From Shewanella sp. (GTDB taxonomy: Bacteria; Pseudomonadota; Gammaproteobacteria; Enterobacterales; Shewanellaceae), in NCBI RefSeq assembly GCF_013214165.1, contig NZ_JABSSM010000018.1, forward strand, positions 78,203 to 142,202: a stretch of 64,000 bases of DNA. The letters run 5' to 3'. Below are positions 16,884 through 26,614 of the stretch, in pieces. The position numbers were made by a program, and so were the translations under genes. Each line of letters begins with the position of its first letter. Within the stretch, counting starts at the first letter, position 1. The notes below the pieces were generated by a model. That model was not told the DNA's origin. It saw only the letters and a program-made list of their open reading frames with translations, and searched no databases.

Positions 16884-17750
16884 ATGACTTCAGTTCGCCG
16901 TAACTGATTGTTAGGGCTATATCGACTCAGAATCGACTACCTTCTATCATATAATAAATCGTTGTGTTAGAAGAGCCTACCTCTGCGGTGAGGATAAGCT
17001 GACAGGTAAGAGTTTCGAGCATAGACGCGGCTGGATTGTCGGCTCCCCTTTGAATCTATGGTTAAGGCTCTTTCTGCTATTTTTTGTATCGATGTCTGTG
17101 CCTATGCGGTGATGAATAATCACTATCATCTAGTGCTTAAAATTGACCTTGATAGAGCTAAGTCACTGTCTAAAAGAGAGATAGTTGAGCTATGGTGTAA
17201 GGTGACTAAAGGACATGATGTAGCGACAAAATACATGAATGGCGATGCCTTAATCGAGGGAGAGCGTCTATTGCTTGATGGTCTACTTGCTGAATGGCAT
17301 GAACGTCTATCGAGTATATCTTGCTATTGATTCAATGGAGGGGTGAGGTGCCTCAATGAAGAGACTGCGCGTAAGAAAAATTGTGATGATAAATCAGCAT
17401 CAACCTGGAGTGAGCCCCTCAAACCCCTTGCCAAGTTCGAAGGTGCTACCCACCTAGCGACTCCATCAGGCATCCCGTTTCATTTCTGTGATTATTTACA
17501 ACTTATCGATTGGACAGGCAGAGCCATTAGGCCTGATAAGAAAGGTTTTATTGACTCAAGCCAACTTAAATTACTCAATGAACTTGGTATTGCACCCGAT
17601 GCTTGGATAACCTCAGCGAAAGAGTTTCGCCGCCAATACAGTGGTATTAGTGGTCGTTGGGATGCTATGTGTGCTTTCAAAAAGCGGCATAACTGTGGGC
17701 TATGGTGTAAAGGTAAAGCCAGCAGCAATGCACTTCATCCATTTGCTTAG
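16884..17750 (+). pseudogene. Broken REP-associated tyrosine transposase (RAYT), copy 2
   Basis: Collinear with the intact RAYT at 28754-29785. It starts ATG 16884 (MTSVRRN, then an early TGA), continues in another frame with [13 protein letters not shown] and [18 protein letters not shown], has a small indel near 17040, then [17 protein letters not shown] with the HxH motif, a stop after LSSISCY at 17328, a large internal deletion near 17390, and an intact C-terminal third (FHFCDYLQLIDWTGRAIRP to ALHPFA). Several lesions make it non-functional. Confidence 0.9.
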
Positions 17751-17759
17751 CAAGGTCTT

Positions 17760-18480
17760 CGGAAAGGCCTTCGGAAAGGCCTTCGCGGCTGAAGCCGCTC
17801 CTACATTAAAAGGCTGGTCGAGAAAAGCCAAATCGAAGAGATGACTTTCTCGGAACCAGAACAGGGTGTGAACGCGGCTGCGAGCTTCCGAAACAAGGTG
17901 AGGTATCACGAAGTGATACTCTCCGAACGAGAGGCTGGGTGAATATGGCATAGCCATAAGCTCATGAACGAGAAGCATGGTGAATATGGTATAGCCATAA
18001 TCTCATGAACGAGAAGCATGGATGCTGAACTGGCCTTTTTATAGGGATATAATTGGCTGAACTGGCCTTTTTATAGGGACCTATTTTATCGAACTGGCCG
18101 TTAAACAGGGCCGGAAATGTTCCCTACATTTTTCGGCATTTCCTACTATCCATGTAGGTCAGATGTTTTGGCAGAGCCCACAGGGATGACTCTTATGAAA
18201 TCAACAGCCGGTGCCTCGTAGCAGTGTTTACATGTTAGGGTCGTTCATTCACATCTGACCCATAGGGCCTGCGATATTCCAGATATCACTCGGGCATTCC
18301 CCACGTCCTTGTGGGTCAGATGGGAAATGTCTTGAGATGTAGGGAGCATCTCTGACCATGTGAGCACGACATTGGTGAATCTGACCTATAGATAGGAAAT
18401 GTCTAATGTATGTCTGGAACATACAAGACCCTGCACAGCACCGCCGCAGGCTATAGATTAGAATGAAGCTATGGCATTCA
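17760..18480. repeat. Mosaic palindromic repeat block, inverted relative to 12823-13466
   Basis: About 720 bases without a gene. It holds a short duplication (CTTCGGAAAGGC), a 41-bp tandem pair at 17940-17980 and 17981-18021 (TGAATATGG...AGCATGG), repeated GCTGAACTGGCCTTTTTA units near 18022-18080, and, near 18430-18465, the reverse complement of the CTATAGCCTGCGGCGGTGC unit seen at 12890. It closes the first accessory block on the right. Confidence 0.7.
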
Positions 18481-18581
18481 TGAAGCTAACCAAATACCAA
18501 ACCAGCCAAATGAATCCAATTAAATGGATATTTAAGTAACTTGTTATCCGACAAGTAGACAATAACTTTATTGATAAAAAC

Positions 18582-18610
18582 AAAAAGCCACCCTAAAAAG
18601 GTGGCTTTTT
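18582..18610. terminator. Rho-independent terminator of ettA
   Basis: AAAAAGCCACC and GGTGGCTTTTT with a seven-base loop; A/T tracts on both sides allow use in either direction. It is 40 bases past the ettA stop. Confidence 0.8.
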
Positions 18611-18618
18611 ATTATGCT

Positions 18619-18647
18619 GAGCTACGAGCTACGAGCTACGAGCTACG
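18619..18647. repeat. 7-bp microsatellite, GAGCTAC x4
   Basis: Four perfect copies of GAGCTAC directly after the ettA stop codon. Each copy contains AGCT. Copy number may vary by slippage; no function is evident. Confidence 0.8.
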
Positions 18648-18649
18648 AA

Positions 18650-20314
18650 TTAGCTCATACGCTTGTATTTCAATCTATGTGGTTCAACCACATCGGTACC
18701 ATACGTGTCTTTGAGCCAAGTCGAATACTCGGTGTAGTTACCCTCATAGAAGTTAACCTGACCTTCGTCGCGGTAATCTAGGATATGGGTGGCGACGCGA
18801 TCGAGGAACCAGCGATCGTGGGAGATGACCATGGCGCAACCCGGGAACTCGAGTATCGCCTCTTCTAGGGCGCGTAGCGTCTCGATGTCGAGATCGTTGG
18901 TGGGCTCATCGAGTAGCAAGACGTTACCGCCGGACTGGATAAGTTTCGCCAGGTGTACCCGGTTACGTTCACCGCCCGATAGGGTGCCGATGATCTTCTG
19001 CTGATCGCCACCGCGGAAGTTGAAGCGGCCCACATAAGCGCGGCTCGGCACCTCTGTGTTGTTGATGCGCATGATATCATGGCCGCCGGAGATCTCCTGC
19101 CAGACGGTGTTCTTATCATCCATGGAGTCACGGAACTGATCTACCGAGGCCAGTTTCACACTCTCACCAATTTCGACTGTGCCGCTATCTGGCTGCTCTG
19201 CGCCGGTGATCATCTTAAACAGGGTCGATTTACCCGCACCGTTGGCGCCGATAATGCCGACAATGGCACCCTTAGGCACTGAGAAACTCAGGTTATCTAT
19301 GAGGATTCGATCGCCATAGGACTTAGTCAGGTTCTTGACTTCGATGACCTTGTCACCCAGACGTGGCCCAGGTGGAATAAACAGCTCGTTGGTCTCGTTA
19401 CGTTTCTGATAATCACTGGTGTTAAGCTCTTCGAAGCGTGCCATCCGCGCCTTGCCTTTCGACTGACGGCCTTTAGCACCTTGGCGTACCCACTCGAGCT
19501 CCTTGGCTATGGTCTTTTGACGCGCGCTCTGGGTGGCGGATTCCAACTTTAAGCGGGCATCTTTCTGTTCCAGCCAAGAGGAATAGTTACCTTCCCAGGG
19601 GATGCCTTCACCGCGATCTAGCTCTAAGATCCAACCCGCCGCATTGTCGAGGAAGTATCTATCGTGGGTGATGGCCACGACTGTGCCTGTGTAGTCTTTG
19701 AGGAAACGTTCCAGCCAGGCCACCGATTCAGCGTCCAGGTGGTTGGTGGGCTCATCGAGCAGCAACATGTCTGGTTTTTCAAGCAATAGACGACAGATGG
19801 CGACGCGGCGACGCTCACCACCGGACAAAACCGCTATCTTCTGATCCCAATCGGGCAGGCGCAGGGCGTTGGCGGCGCGCTCCAAGATGTTATCCAAGTT
19901 GTGGGCATCTTGAGCTTGTATGATGGCTTCCAGCTGACCTTGCTCCTTGGCTAGGGCATCGAAGTCGGCATCGGGCTCGGCATACAGGGCATAGACTTCA
20001 TCGAGCCTAGTCAGGGCATTCTTGGCCTCAGAAACGGCTTCTTCGATGGCTTGACGCACGGTTTGTGACTCATCGAGCTTAGGTTCCTGGGGCAGGTAAC
20101 CTATTTTCAGACCTTGCATCGGGCGCGCTTCACCTTCGATGTCGGTGTCGATGCCGGCCATGATGCGCAGTAGGGTGGACTTACCCGAGCCGTTGAGGCC
20201 TAGGACACCAATTTTTGCGCCGGGAAAGAAGCTAAGAGAAATATCTTTAAGGATTTGCTTTTTCGGCGGCACAATCTTGCCGACCCTAAGCATGCTATAT
20301 ACGAACTGAGCCAT
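18650..20314 (-). CDS. ettA: Energy-dependent translational throttle protein EttA (ABC-F)
   Basis: 554 residues with two ABC cassettes and no membrane part. First cassette: Walker A GLNGSGKST (39-47), signature LSGGERRRV, Walker B LLLDEPTNHLD. Second: GANGAGKST, LSGGERNRV, LLLDEPTNDLD. The first cassette has an arm insertion, and the linker holds ELEWVRQGAKGRQSKGKARM, both typical of EttA, which binds the ribosomal E site and gates entry into elongation according to the ATP/ADP ratio. Length matches the E. coli protein. It is a single-gene unit divergent from glyA. Confidence 0.96.
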   Translation of the reverse strand: MAQFVYSMLRVGKIVPPKKQILKDISLSFFPGAKIGVLGLNGSGKSTLLRIMAGIDTDIEGEARPMQGLKIGYLPQEPKLDESQTVRQAIEEAVSEAKNALTRLDEVYALYAEPDADFDALAKEQGQLEAIIQAQDAHNLDNILERAANALRLPDWDQKIAVLSGGERRRVAICRLLLEKPDMLLLDEPTNHLDAESVAWLERFLKDYTGTVVAITHDRYFLDNAAGWILELDRGEGIPWEGNYSSWLEQKDARLKLESATQSARQKTIAKELEWVRQGAKGRQSKGKARMARFEELNTSDYQKRNETNELFIPPGPRLGDKVIEVKNLTKSYGDRILIDNLSFSVPKGAIVGIIGANGAGKSTLFKMITGAEQPDSGTVEIGESVKLASVDQFRDSMDDKNTVWQEISGGHDIMRINNTEVPSRAYVGRFNFRGGDQQKIIGTLSGGERNRVHLAKLIQSGGNVLLLDEPTNDLDIETLRALEEAILEFPGCAMVISHDRWFLDRVATHILDYRDEGQVNFYEGNYTEYSTWLKDTYGTDVVEPHRLKYKRMS

Positions 20315-20590
20315 GATTAATTCACTGGGAGACTAAATAATGACGTGATTCTACGCGAAATCTACGCCATTTGAAAAGAGCTGCTTAGGGCGTCGAAATC
20401 AATAAATCGGATAAAAACAACCACTCATAGCCTTCACTGCTAATCTTACTGTTATTTTTTAGCCAAAAAGATGAATAATCCTCATGGTAAAAAGCAAGTG
20501 ATTTCATGCGGTAAATGCTGGGATTGTGATCGATAGCAGAGTAGAATACCGCGCAACCCTACCTATAAAAATTTACAGCTGGAGTGACTA

Positions 20591-21847
20591 ATGCTGAAAA
20601 AAGATATGAATATCGCGGACTACGATCCACAACTGTTTAAAGCGATTGAAGACGAGACTCGCCGCCAGGAAGAGCATATCGAACTTATCGCTTCAGAAAA
20701 CTACGCGAGTCCTCGTGTTCTTGAGGCACAAGGCTCTCAGCTAACCAACAAGTACGCCGAAGGTTACCCTGGTAAGCGTTACTATGGCGGTTGTGAGTAT
20801 GTAGATATCGCCGAAGACTTGGCTATCTCTCGCGCTAAAGAGCTTTTCGGTGCAACTTACGCCAACGTGCAGCCACACTCTGGTTCACAGGCAAATGCCG
20901 CAGTATTTATGGCCCTGCTTCAAGGCGGCGACACAGTACTAGGCATGAGCCTAGCTCATGGTGGTCACCTGACTCACGGTTCACACGTTAGCTTCTCTGG
21001 TAAGCTGTATAATGCGGTTCAATACGGTATCGATGAAACCACGGGTAAGATAGATTATGCCGAAGTTGAGCGCCTGGCTATAGAGCACAAGCCTAAGATG
21101 ATCATCGCAGGTTTCAGTGCTTATTCGGGTATCGTCGACTGGGCTAAGTTCCGTGAAATTGCCGATAAAGTCGGTGCTTACCTGTTCGTCGATATGGCAC
21201 ACGTTGCCGGCCTGATTGCTGCGGGTATCTACCCGAACCCTCTGCCACACGCACACGTTGTCACTACCACGACCCATAAGACCTTAGCCGGTCCACGTGG
21301 TGGTTTGATTCTTTCGGCTATCGATGATGAAGCTATCTACAAGAAGCTGAACTCTGCGGTATTCCCGGGTGGTCAAGGTGGTCCCTTGATGCACGTTATC
21401 GCTGCTAAAGCGGTAGCATTTAAAGAGGCATTAGAGCCTGAGTTTGCTGTATACCAGAAGCAAGTCGTTGTTAATGCTAAGGCAATGGCAAAGACCTTCA
21501 TCGAGCGTGGCTATGATGTCGTTTCTGGCGGTACCGATAACCATTTATTCTTGCTGGACTTGATCAGCAAGGATATGACAGGTAAAGATGCCGATGCGGC
21601 GCTGGGTCTTGCTAACATCACAGTGAATAAGAACTCGGTACCAAACGATCCTCGTTCACCATTTGTGACTTCGGGTCTACGTATCGGATCGCCTGCCATC
21701 ACTCGCCGCGGCTTCAAAGAAGTCCAAGCGGTTGAGTTGACGAACTGGATGTGTGATGTTCTGGATGATATCACCAATCAAGGCACTATCGAGCGTGTTA
21801 AGCAGCAGGTGCTGGCACTGTGTGCTAAGTTCCCTGTTTACGGTTAA
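20591..21847 (+). CDS. glyA: Serine hydroxymethyltransferase
   Basis: 418 residues, full length. PLP-dependent enzyme converting serine and tetrahydrofolate to glycine and methylene-tetrahydrofolate. The PLP lysine is Lys230 in [33 protein letters not shown] and the DMAHVAGL strand are all present. GGAG stands eight bases before ATG 20591. A terminator follows. It precedes nrdR and the riboflavin genes, the usual order in gammaproteobacteria, but is separated from them by the terminator. Confidence 0.97.
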   Translation: MLKKDMNIADYDPQLFKAIEDETRRQEEHIELIASENYASPRVLEAQGSQLTNKYAEGYPGKRYYGGCEYVDIAEDLAISRAKELFGATYANVQPHSGSQANAAVFMALLQGGDTVLGMSLAHGGHLTHGSHVSFSGKLYNAVQYGIDETTGKIDYAEVERLAIEHKPKMIIAGFSAYSGIVDWAKFREIADKVGAYLFVDMAHVAGLIAAGIYPNPLPHAHVVTTTTHKTLAGPRGGLILSAIDDEAIYKKLNSAVFPGGQGGPLMHVIAAKAVAFKEALEPEFAVYQKQVVVNAKAMAKTFIERGYDVVSGGTDNHLFLLDLISKDMTGKDADAALGLANITVNKNSVPNDPRSPFVTSGLRIGSPAITRRGFKEVQAVELTNWMCDVLDDITNQGTIERVKQQVLALCAKFPVYG

Positions 21848-21875
21848 CCTTTAAGGTTAATTCAGGTAAACTTCG

Positions 21876-21901
21876 ATGGCCGCTACTTAGCGGCCATTTT
21901 T
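21876..21901 (+). terminator. Rho-independent terminator of glyA
   Basis: ATGGCCGCT-ACTT-AGCGGCCAT, 9-bp perfect stem, then TTTTTG. Confidence 0.88.
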
Positions 21902-21963
21902 GTTAGTTTTTTCGTTAGAGTAAAAATGCCATTAGGTTTTTTCTCACTTATTTTGGAGGCTCG

Positions 21964-22413
21964 ATGCATTGTCCTTTCTGTAGCGCAACCGATACTAAGG
22001 TGATCGATTCTCGTCTGGTGGCCGGCGGACATCAGGTCAGACGACGCCGTGAATGCGTCCTGTGTCACGAGAGATATACCACGTTTGAAGGCGCCGAACT
22101 GCTGATGCCCAGAGTGATAAAGCAAGACGGCAGTCGCCAGCCTTTCGACGAAGATAAACTCAGGGGTGGCATGCTGAGGGCGGTCGAGAAGCGGCCCGTG
22201 TCTATGGATCAGATAGAGCAAGCCCTGACTAAGATCAAGTCGACTCTGAGGGCTACCGGCGAGCGTGAAGTCAAGTCTGAGCTTATCGGCAACTTGATGA
22301 TGGATCAGCTAGTGGGCCTAGATAAGGTCGCCTATATCCGTTTCGCCTCGGTCTACCGGGCGTTCGAAGATGTTTCCGAGTTTGGTGATGCTATCGCCAA
22401 GCTGCAGAAGTAA
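21964..22413 (+). CDS. nrdR: Transcriptional repressor NrdR
   Basis: 149 residues. The zinc ribbon is at MHCPFC and [12 protein letters not shown]; the ATP-cone spans about 49-139 ([27 protein letters not shown]). NrdR senses ATP/dATP and represses ribonucleotide reductase operons by binding NrdR boxes. It is followed by ribD after 57 bases and is probably cotranscribed with it, the common nrdR-ribD arrangement. Confidence 0.95.
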   Translation: MHCPFCSATDTKVIDSRLVAGGHQVRRRRECVLCHERYTTFEGAELLMPRVIKQDGSRQPFDEDKLRGGMLRAVEKRPVSMDQIEQALTKIKSTLRATGEREVKSELIGNLMMDQLVGLDKVAYIRFASVYRAFEDVSEFGDAIAKLQK

Positions 22414-22470
22414 ACCAAGTTTCAATCCCATCGCTGGGTGATTTTTTACACTTTTTTGGTCGGTGAACTT

Positions 22471-23613
22471 ATGTGGTCAATAGAAGATACTGAATTTATG
22501 AGCCGTGCAATCAAACTTGCACGTCGAGGTTTATATACCACTCGCCCTAATCCCTGTGTCGGTTGCGTCATCACTCGAGATGAGCAGATCCTCGGCGAAG
22601 GTTTCCATATTCGCGCCGGCGGCCCCCATGCCGAGGTGCATGCCTTAGCCATGGCCTCCCAGCGCGCCGATGGCCTAGCCGCGCTTAAGGGCGCGACAGC
22701 TTATGTGACCTTAGAGCCTTGTAGCCATTATGGGCGCACACCTCCCTGCGCAGAGGCGCTGATTAAACACGGCATTTCTCGCGTGGTGGTGGCGGTAGAA
22801 GATCCCAATCCTCAGGTGTCGGGTCGAGGCATTCAGATGCTCAAGGATGCAGGGATTGAGGTCGATGTTGGCCTGCTGGGCGACGAGGCCGCGCAACTTA
22901 ATCCTGGATTTATGAAACGCATGCAAAGCGCGCTTCCTTGGGTGACGGTAAAACTTGCCGCGAGCTTAGATGGCAAGACGGCCCTGAGTAACGGCGCTTC
23001 CAAATGGATCACCGGCCCTGAGTCTCGCCGTGATGTGCAGCGCTTAAGGGCGCGGAGTTGCGCCTTAGTGACTGGCATAGAAACCGTGTTGTTAGATGAC
23101 CCCTCCCTCAATGTGCGTCACAGCGAGCTAGGCTTGTTATCTGATCAGCTTGATGCGGGCTCATTGCACCAGCCACTTAGGGTCATACTCGACAGCCGTG
23201 CCAGGCTTACGTCATCGGCGAAACTGTTTGCTATCACCAGTCCTATCTTACTGGTTTCTTGTGTCGATTATCCTCAGTCTGAACAGGACGCTTGGCCGGA
23301 GCATGTCTGCGGGATTACGCTGGCCCCAGATGATGAAGGCAGGGTTGACTTGTCGGCGCTGTTTTATCATTTGGGTAAAACCTGTAACTCGGTGTTAATC
23401 GAGGCGGGAGCGACACTGGCCGGCAGTGTCATTAGTCACAATCATGCCGATGAACTCATCCTCTATCAGGCGATGAAGCTGTTAGGCTCCAATGGACGTA
23501 ATTTAATCTCTCTGCCTGACTATAGCGACATGGCAGACATTCCATCCGTCGAATTAATCGATGCACGTAAATTGGGTGATGACACCCGTTTGACGTTAAA
23601 AATAAGGTCATAA
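22471..23613 (+). CDS. ribD: Bifunctional riboflavin deaminase/reductase RibD
   Basis: 380 residues. The deaminase domain (about 1-145) has the zinc motif HAEVHAL and PCSHYGRTPPC; the reductase domain (about 150-370) has LAASLDGKTAL and ILDSRARL. It converts the product of GTP cyclohydrolase II to the ribitylaminopyrimidine phosphate. The start is ATG 22471 (MWSIEDTEFM), matching the family N-terminus; a GTG at 22438 would add eleven unlikely residues. Three bases separate its stop from ribE. Confidence 0.93.
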   Translation: MWSIEDTEFMSRAIKLARRGLYTTRPNPCVGCVITRDEQILGEGFHIRAGGPHAEVHALAMASQRADGLAALKGATAYVTLEPCSHYGRTPPCAEALIKHGISRVVVAVEDPNPQVSGRGIQMLKDAGIEVDVGLLGDEAAQLNPGFMKRMQSALPWVTVKLAASLDGKTALSNGASKWITGPESRRDVQRLRARSCALVTGIETVLLDDPSLNVRHSELGLLSDQLDAGSLHQPLRVILDSRARLTSSAKLFAITSPILLVSCVDYPQSEQDAWPEHVCGITLAPDDEGRVDLSALFYHLGKTCNSVLIEAGATLAGSVISHNHADELILYQAMKLLGSNGRNLISLPDYSDMADIPSVELIDARKLGDDTRLTLKIRS

Positions 23614-23616
23614 TTC

Positions 23617-24279
23617 ATGTTTACCGGGATCATAGAGTCAGTGGGAACCTTAAGAAAGATACAGCGGCTGGGTGATGATATTCGCCTCAACGTGGCGAGT
23701 CATAAACTCGACCTGTCCGATGTGCGTCTCGGGGATAGCATAGCCACCAATGGCGTGTGTTTGACCGTAGTCGAGTGCCTCAGTGATGGCTATGTCGCCG
23801 ATGTTTCGGCGGAAACCGTGAGCCTGACAGGCTTTGCCAAATACCAGGTTGGTACCCGAGTTAACCTCGAAAAAGCCGTGACGCCAACCACAAGATTAGG
23901 TGGACACATGGTCAGCGGCCATGTTGATGGCGTGGCGAGCGTGGATGACAGGCAATACCGAGGCAAGGCCATCGAGTTTTGGCTGAGCGCACCGGTAGCG
24001 TTGGCCCGATATATCGCTCACAAAGGCTCAATCACCATAGATGGCGTCAGCCTGACCGTGAATGAGGTGCAAGACAATCGCTTCAGACTGACTATCGTGC
24101 CTCATACCGCGGGCGAGACGACCCTAGAGAGCCTCAAGCCCGGTGACACAGTGAATATAGAAGTCGACCTGATTGCCCGTCATCTGGAGCGCTTAATGAC
24201 ATACACCAATAAAGAAGCGCCGCAGCCTGAGTCTAATGTGACCATGGATCTGTTAGCTCGCTCAGGTTTTTTGCGTTAG
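23617..24279 (+). CDS. ribE: Riboflavin synthase, alpha subunit
   Basis: 220 residues with the internal duplication of lumazine-binding domains. Each half has the motif pattern MFTGIIE/GSITIDGVSLTVN with GHMVSGHVDG at the junction. It dismutates two 6,7-dimethyl-8-ribityllumazine molecules to riboflavin in the last step. It is called ribC or ribE in different naming schemes. It sits three bases after ribD, so they form one operon. Confidence 0.95.
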   Translation: MFTGIIESVGTLRKIQRLGDDIRLNVASHKLDLSDVRLGDSIATNGVCLTVVECLSDGYVADVSAETVSLTGFAKYQVGTRVNLEKAVTPTTRLGGHMVSGHVDGVASVDDRQYRGKAIEFWLSAPVALARYIAHKGSITIDGVSLTVNEVQDNRFRLTIVPHTAGETTLESLKPGDTVNIEVDLIARHLERLMTYTNKEAPQPESNVTMDLLARSGFLR

Positions 24280-24387
24280 ACACTAGCAATACCTGTGAAT
24301 AGAAGATTAAATTGCTAAAAAAAAATATCGGTTCATAGGTTTTTGCCTAAACCAGATACTCGAAACTATAAAATTTAAGGCCTTACA

Positions 24388-25491
24388 ATGTCGTTACACA
24401 GTATAGAAGAGATCATCGAAGATATTCGTCTCGGTAAAATGGTTATCTTGATGGACGATGAAGATCGTGAGAATGAAGGCGATCTGATCATGGCTGCAGA
24501 CATGGTCACGGCACAAGCGATCAACTTTATGGCGACTTTCGGCCGCGGACTGATCTGTCAGACATTGACTCAATCACGTTGTCAGCAGCTGAGCTTGCCC
24601 TTGATGGTCGTCAATAATAATGCCCAGTTTTCGACTAACTTCACCATGTCTATCGAGGCCGCCGAAGGCGTGACTACCGGTATCTCGGCCCAAGACCGAG
24701 CGGTGACTGTGTTAGCCGCGGTCGCAAAAGACGCTAAGGCCAGTGACATAGTACAGCCTGGCCATATCTTTCCCTTGATGGCGAAAGAGGGCGGCGTGCT
24801 TATTCGTGCCGGTCATACCGAGGCGGGGTGTGATCTAGCCAGGCTGGCAGGCTTTGAAGCGTCATCTGTGATTGTCGAAATTTTGAATGATGATGGCACC
24901 ATGGCTCGACGCCCAGATCTTGAGGTGTTCGCCGAGAAACATGGTCTTAAGATGGGCACCATCGCCGATCTTATCGAATATCGCAATACCAAGGAGAGCA
25001 ACGTGGTGCGTGAGGCTAAGTGTAAACTGCCCACACGTTTCGGCGAGTTCGATATGCTGACCTTCAGAGACACTATCGATAATCAGCTCCACTATGTATT
25101 GATCAAGGGTGAAGTTAAAGAAGAAGTGTTGGTACGTGTGCATCTGCAAAATACCTTCAATGATCTGTTGCACTCGGAACGTGATCAGAAGCGTAGTTGG
25201 TCTCTTGAGAAGGCGATGCAACGTATTGCCGATGAAGGTGGAGTCTTGGTGCTTCTGGGGAACCAGGAACACAGCAGCGACATACTTGCCAAAGTGAAAG
25301 CATTTGAGCTCGAAGACAATGGTCAGGCATCGACTCCAGCAAAATGGCAGGGCACGTCACGTCAAGTGGGCGTCGGCTCGCAGATATTAGCCAATATTGG
25401 TGTGACTAAGATGCGCCTGCTGAGCTCACCTAAACGTTATCATTCACTGTCAGGTTTTGGCTTGGAAGTGACCGAGTACATAAGTGAGTAG
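24388..25491 (+). CDS. ribBA: RibBX: dihydroxybutanone-phosphate synthase with degenerate RibA-like domain
   Basis: 367 residues. The N-terminal half (about 1-200) is an intact Rib[11 protein letters not shown] (23-32) and [13 protein letters not shown] carry the metal and substrate residues. The C-terminal half ([29 protein letters not shown], then [11 protein letters not shown]) is RibA-like but lacks the zinc cysteines and the GSxRCDCG motif of GTP cyclohydrolase II. This is the RibBX variant described from Shewanella and other Proteobacteria. It supplies 3,4-dihydroxy-2-butanone 4-phosphate; a true ribA must lie elsewhere. It could be named ribB, ribBA or ribBX. Confidence 0.93.
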   Translation: MSLHSIEEIIEDIRLGKMVILMDDEDRENEGDLIMAADMVTAQAINFMATFGRGLICQTLTQSRCQQLSLPLMVVNNNAQFSTNFTMSIEAAEGVTTGISAQDRAVTVLAAVAKDAKASDIVQPGHIFPLMAKEGGVLIRAGHTEAGCDLARLAGFEASSVIVEILNDDGTMARRPDLEVFAEKHGLKMGTIADLIEYRNTKESNVVREAKCKLPTRFGEFDMLTFRDTIDNQLHYVLIKGEVKEEVLVRVHLQNTFNDLLHSERDQKRSWSLEKAMQRIADEGGVLVLLGNQEHSSDILAKVKAFELEDNGQASTPAKWQGTSRQVGVGSQILANIGVTKMRLLSSPKRYHSLSGFGLEVTEYISE

Positions 25492-25613
25492 ATAAAATTT
25501 TTCAAATTAAATCAATTCTTGTGGTTTGCATGGAGAACAACGCAAGGGGCTGTGATATCATACCGCCTCTTCCGTGTCAGAGCCGGTTAAATCAGCTAAT
25601 TTAGGTAAGATAA

Positions 25614-26096
25614 ATGAACATAGTTCAAGGTAATATCGAGTCGAAAAACGCCAAGGTTGCTATCGTAGTATCACGCTTCAACAGTTTTCTTGTTGAAAGT
25701 TTACTCGAGGGCGCGGTTGATACACTAAAGCGTTTCGGTCAAGTCGCTGATGATAACATCACAGTCGTACGAGTTCCCGGAGCCGTAGAACTGCCTTTAG
25801 CTGCACGCCGTGTTGCCGCTAGTGGTAAGTTTGATGGAATTATTGCGCTCGGTGCAGTGATCCGCGGTGGAACGCCACATTTTGATTTTGTTGCAGGCGA
25901 ATGTAACAAGGGATTGGCTCAAGTTGCACTTGAGTTCGACGTTCCTGTCTCATTCGGTGTGTTGACTACCGATACCATAGAGCAAGCAATTGAGCGCTCA
26001 GGTACTAAGGCGGGTAACAAGGGTGGCGAAGCCGCACTTGGTCTGCTGGAAATGGTTAACGTCCTGCAAGAACTAGAACAGCATTTGCAAGATTAG
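25614..26096 (+). CDS. ribH: 6,7-dimethyl-8-ribityllumazine synthase
   Basis: 160 residues, usual length. It has VSRFNSF (substrate-binding Phe), [25 protein letters not shown] (with the conserved His) and [12 protein letters not shown]. It condenses the RibD-pathway pyrimidine with the RibB product and usually assembles as a 60-mer or pentamer. It lies between ribBX and nusB, nine bases before nusB, in the conserved ribH-nusB pair. In some schemes this gene is named ribE. Confidence 0.95.
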   Translation: MNIVQGNIESKNAKVAIVVSRFNSFLVESLLEGAVDTLKRFGQVADDNITVVRVPGAVELPLAARRVAASGKFDGIIALGAVIRGGTPHFDFVAGECNKGLAQVALEFDVPVSFGVLTTDTIEQAIERSGTKAGNKGGEAALGLLEMVNVLQELEQHLQD

Positions 26097-26104
26097 GAAT
26101 AAAG

Positions 26105-26509
26105 ATGAAACCTTCTGAGCGCCGCAAGGCCCGCCGTTTAGCCGTACAAGCCATCTACTCTTGGCAGTTAAGCGGAAATAATATTGCCGATGTGGAGCAT
26201 GAGTTTCTTACAGAGCAAAAAATCGATGGTATCGATGTCGCCTATTTTCGTGAGTTATTCACGGGAACGGCAACCAAATCCGCTCAAATAGATGAACTTA
26301 TTATTCCTCATGTTGAGCGTCCATTTAACGAAGTGTCGCCCATCGAGAAAGCGATACTGAGAATGGCGACTTATGAGCTTACATTCCGCAAGGATGTGCC
26401 CTATAAGGTTGCCATCAACGAAGCTATCGAGCTGGCAAAGACATTTGGTGCAGAAGATGGCCATAAGTTTGTCAACGGTATTCTCGACAAGATAGTGGGT
26501 CGTAAGTAA
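26105..26509 (+). CDS. nusB: Transcription antitermination factor NusB
   Basis: 134 residues, all-helical. [19 protein letters not shown] is the conserved N-terminal helix; [16 protein letters not shown] and FVNGILDKI are the C-terminal signatures. It forms a complex with ribosomal protein S10 that binds boxA of rRNA operons for antitermination. It is eight bases after ribH and presumably cotranscribed. Confidence 0.96.
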   Translation: MKPSERRKARRLAVQAIYSWQLSGNNIADVEHEFLTEQKIDGIDVAYFRELFTGTATKSAQIDELIIPHVERPFNEVSPIEKAILRMATYELTFRKDVPYKVAINEAIELAKTFGAEDGHKFVNGILDKIVGRK

Positions 26510-26519
26510 TACGAAAAAC

Positions 26520-26542
26520 GGCATCTTAGGGTGCCATTTTTT
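26520..26542 (+). terminator. Rho-independent terminator after nusB
   Basis: GGCATC-TTAG-GGTGCC stem with one G-T pair, followed by eight T. It separates nusB from thiL. Confidence 0.75.
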
Positions 26543-26614
26543 TTGCCTCGCGAATCCAGTATTTCCCCTAAAATCAGATGTACTTATCTTATTCAGATAC
26601 GGGCAGACTAATCC

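Noticed and set aside
20315..20590. Possible riboswitch or PurR site before glyA
   Set aside because: No tandem glycine-aptamer features and no ACGCAAACGTTTGCGT-like palindrome are seen.
24280..24387. Possible FMN riboswitch before ribBX
   Set aside because: The 108-base gap shows none of the conserved FMN-aptamer segments and is too short for the full aptamer with expression platform.
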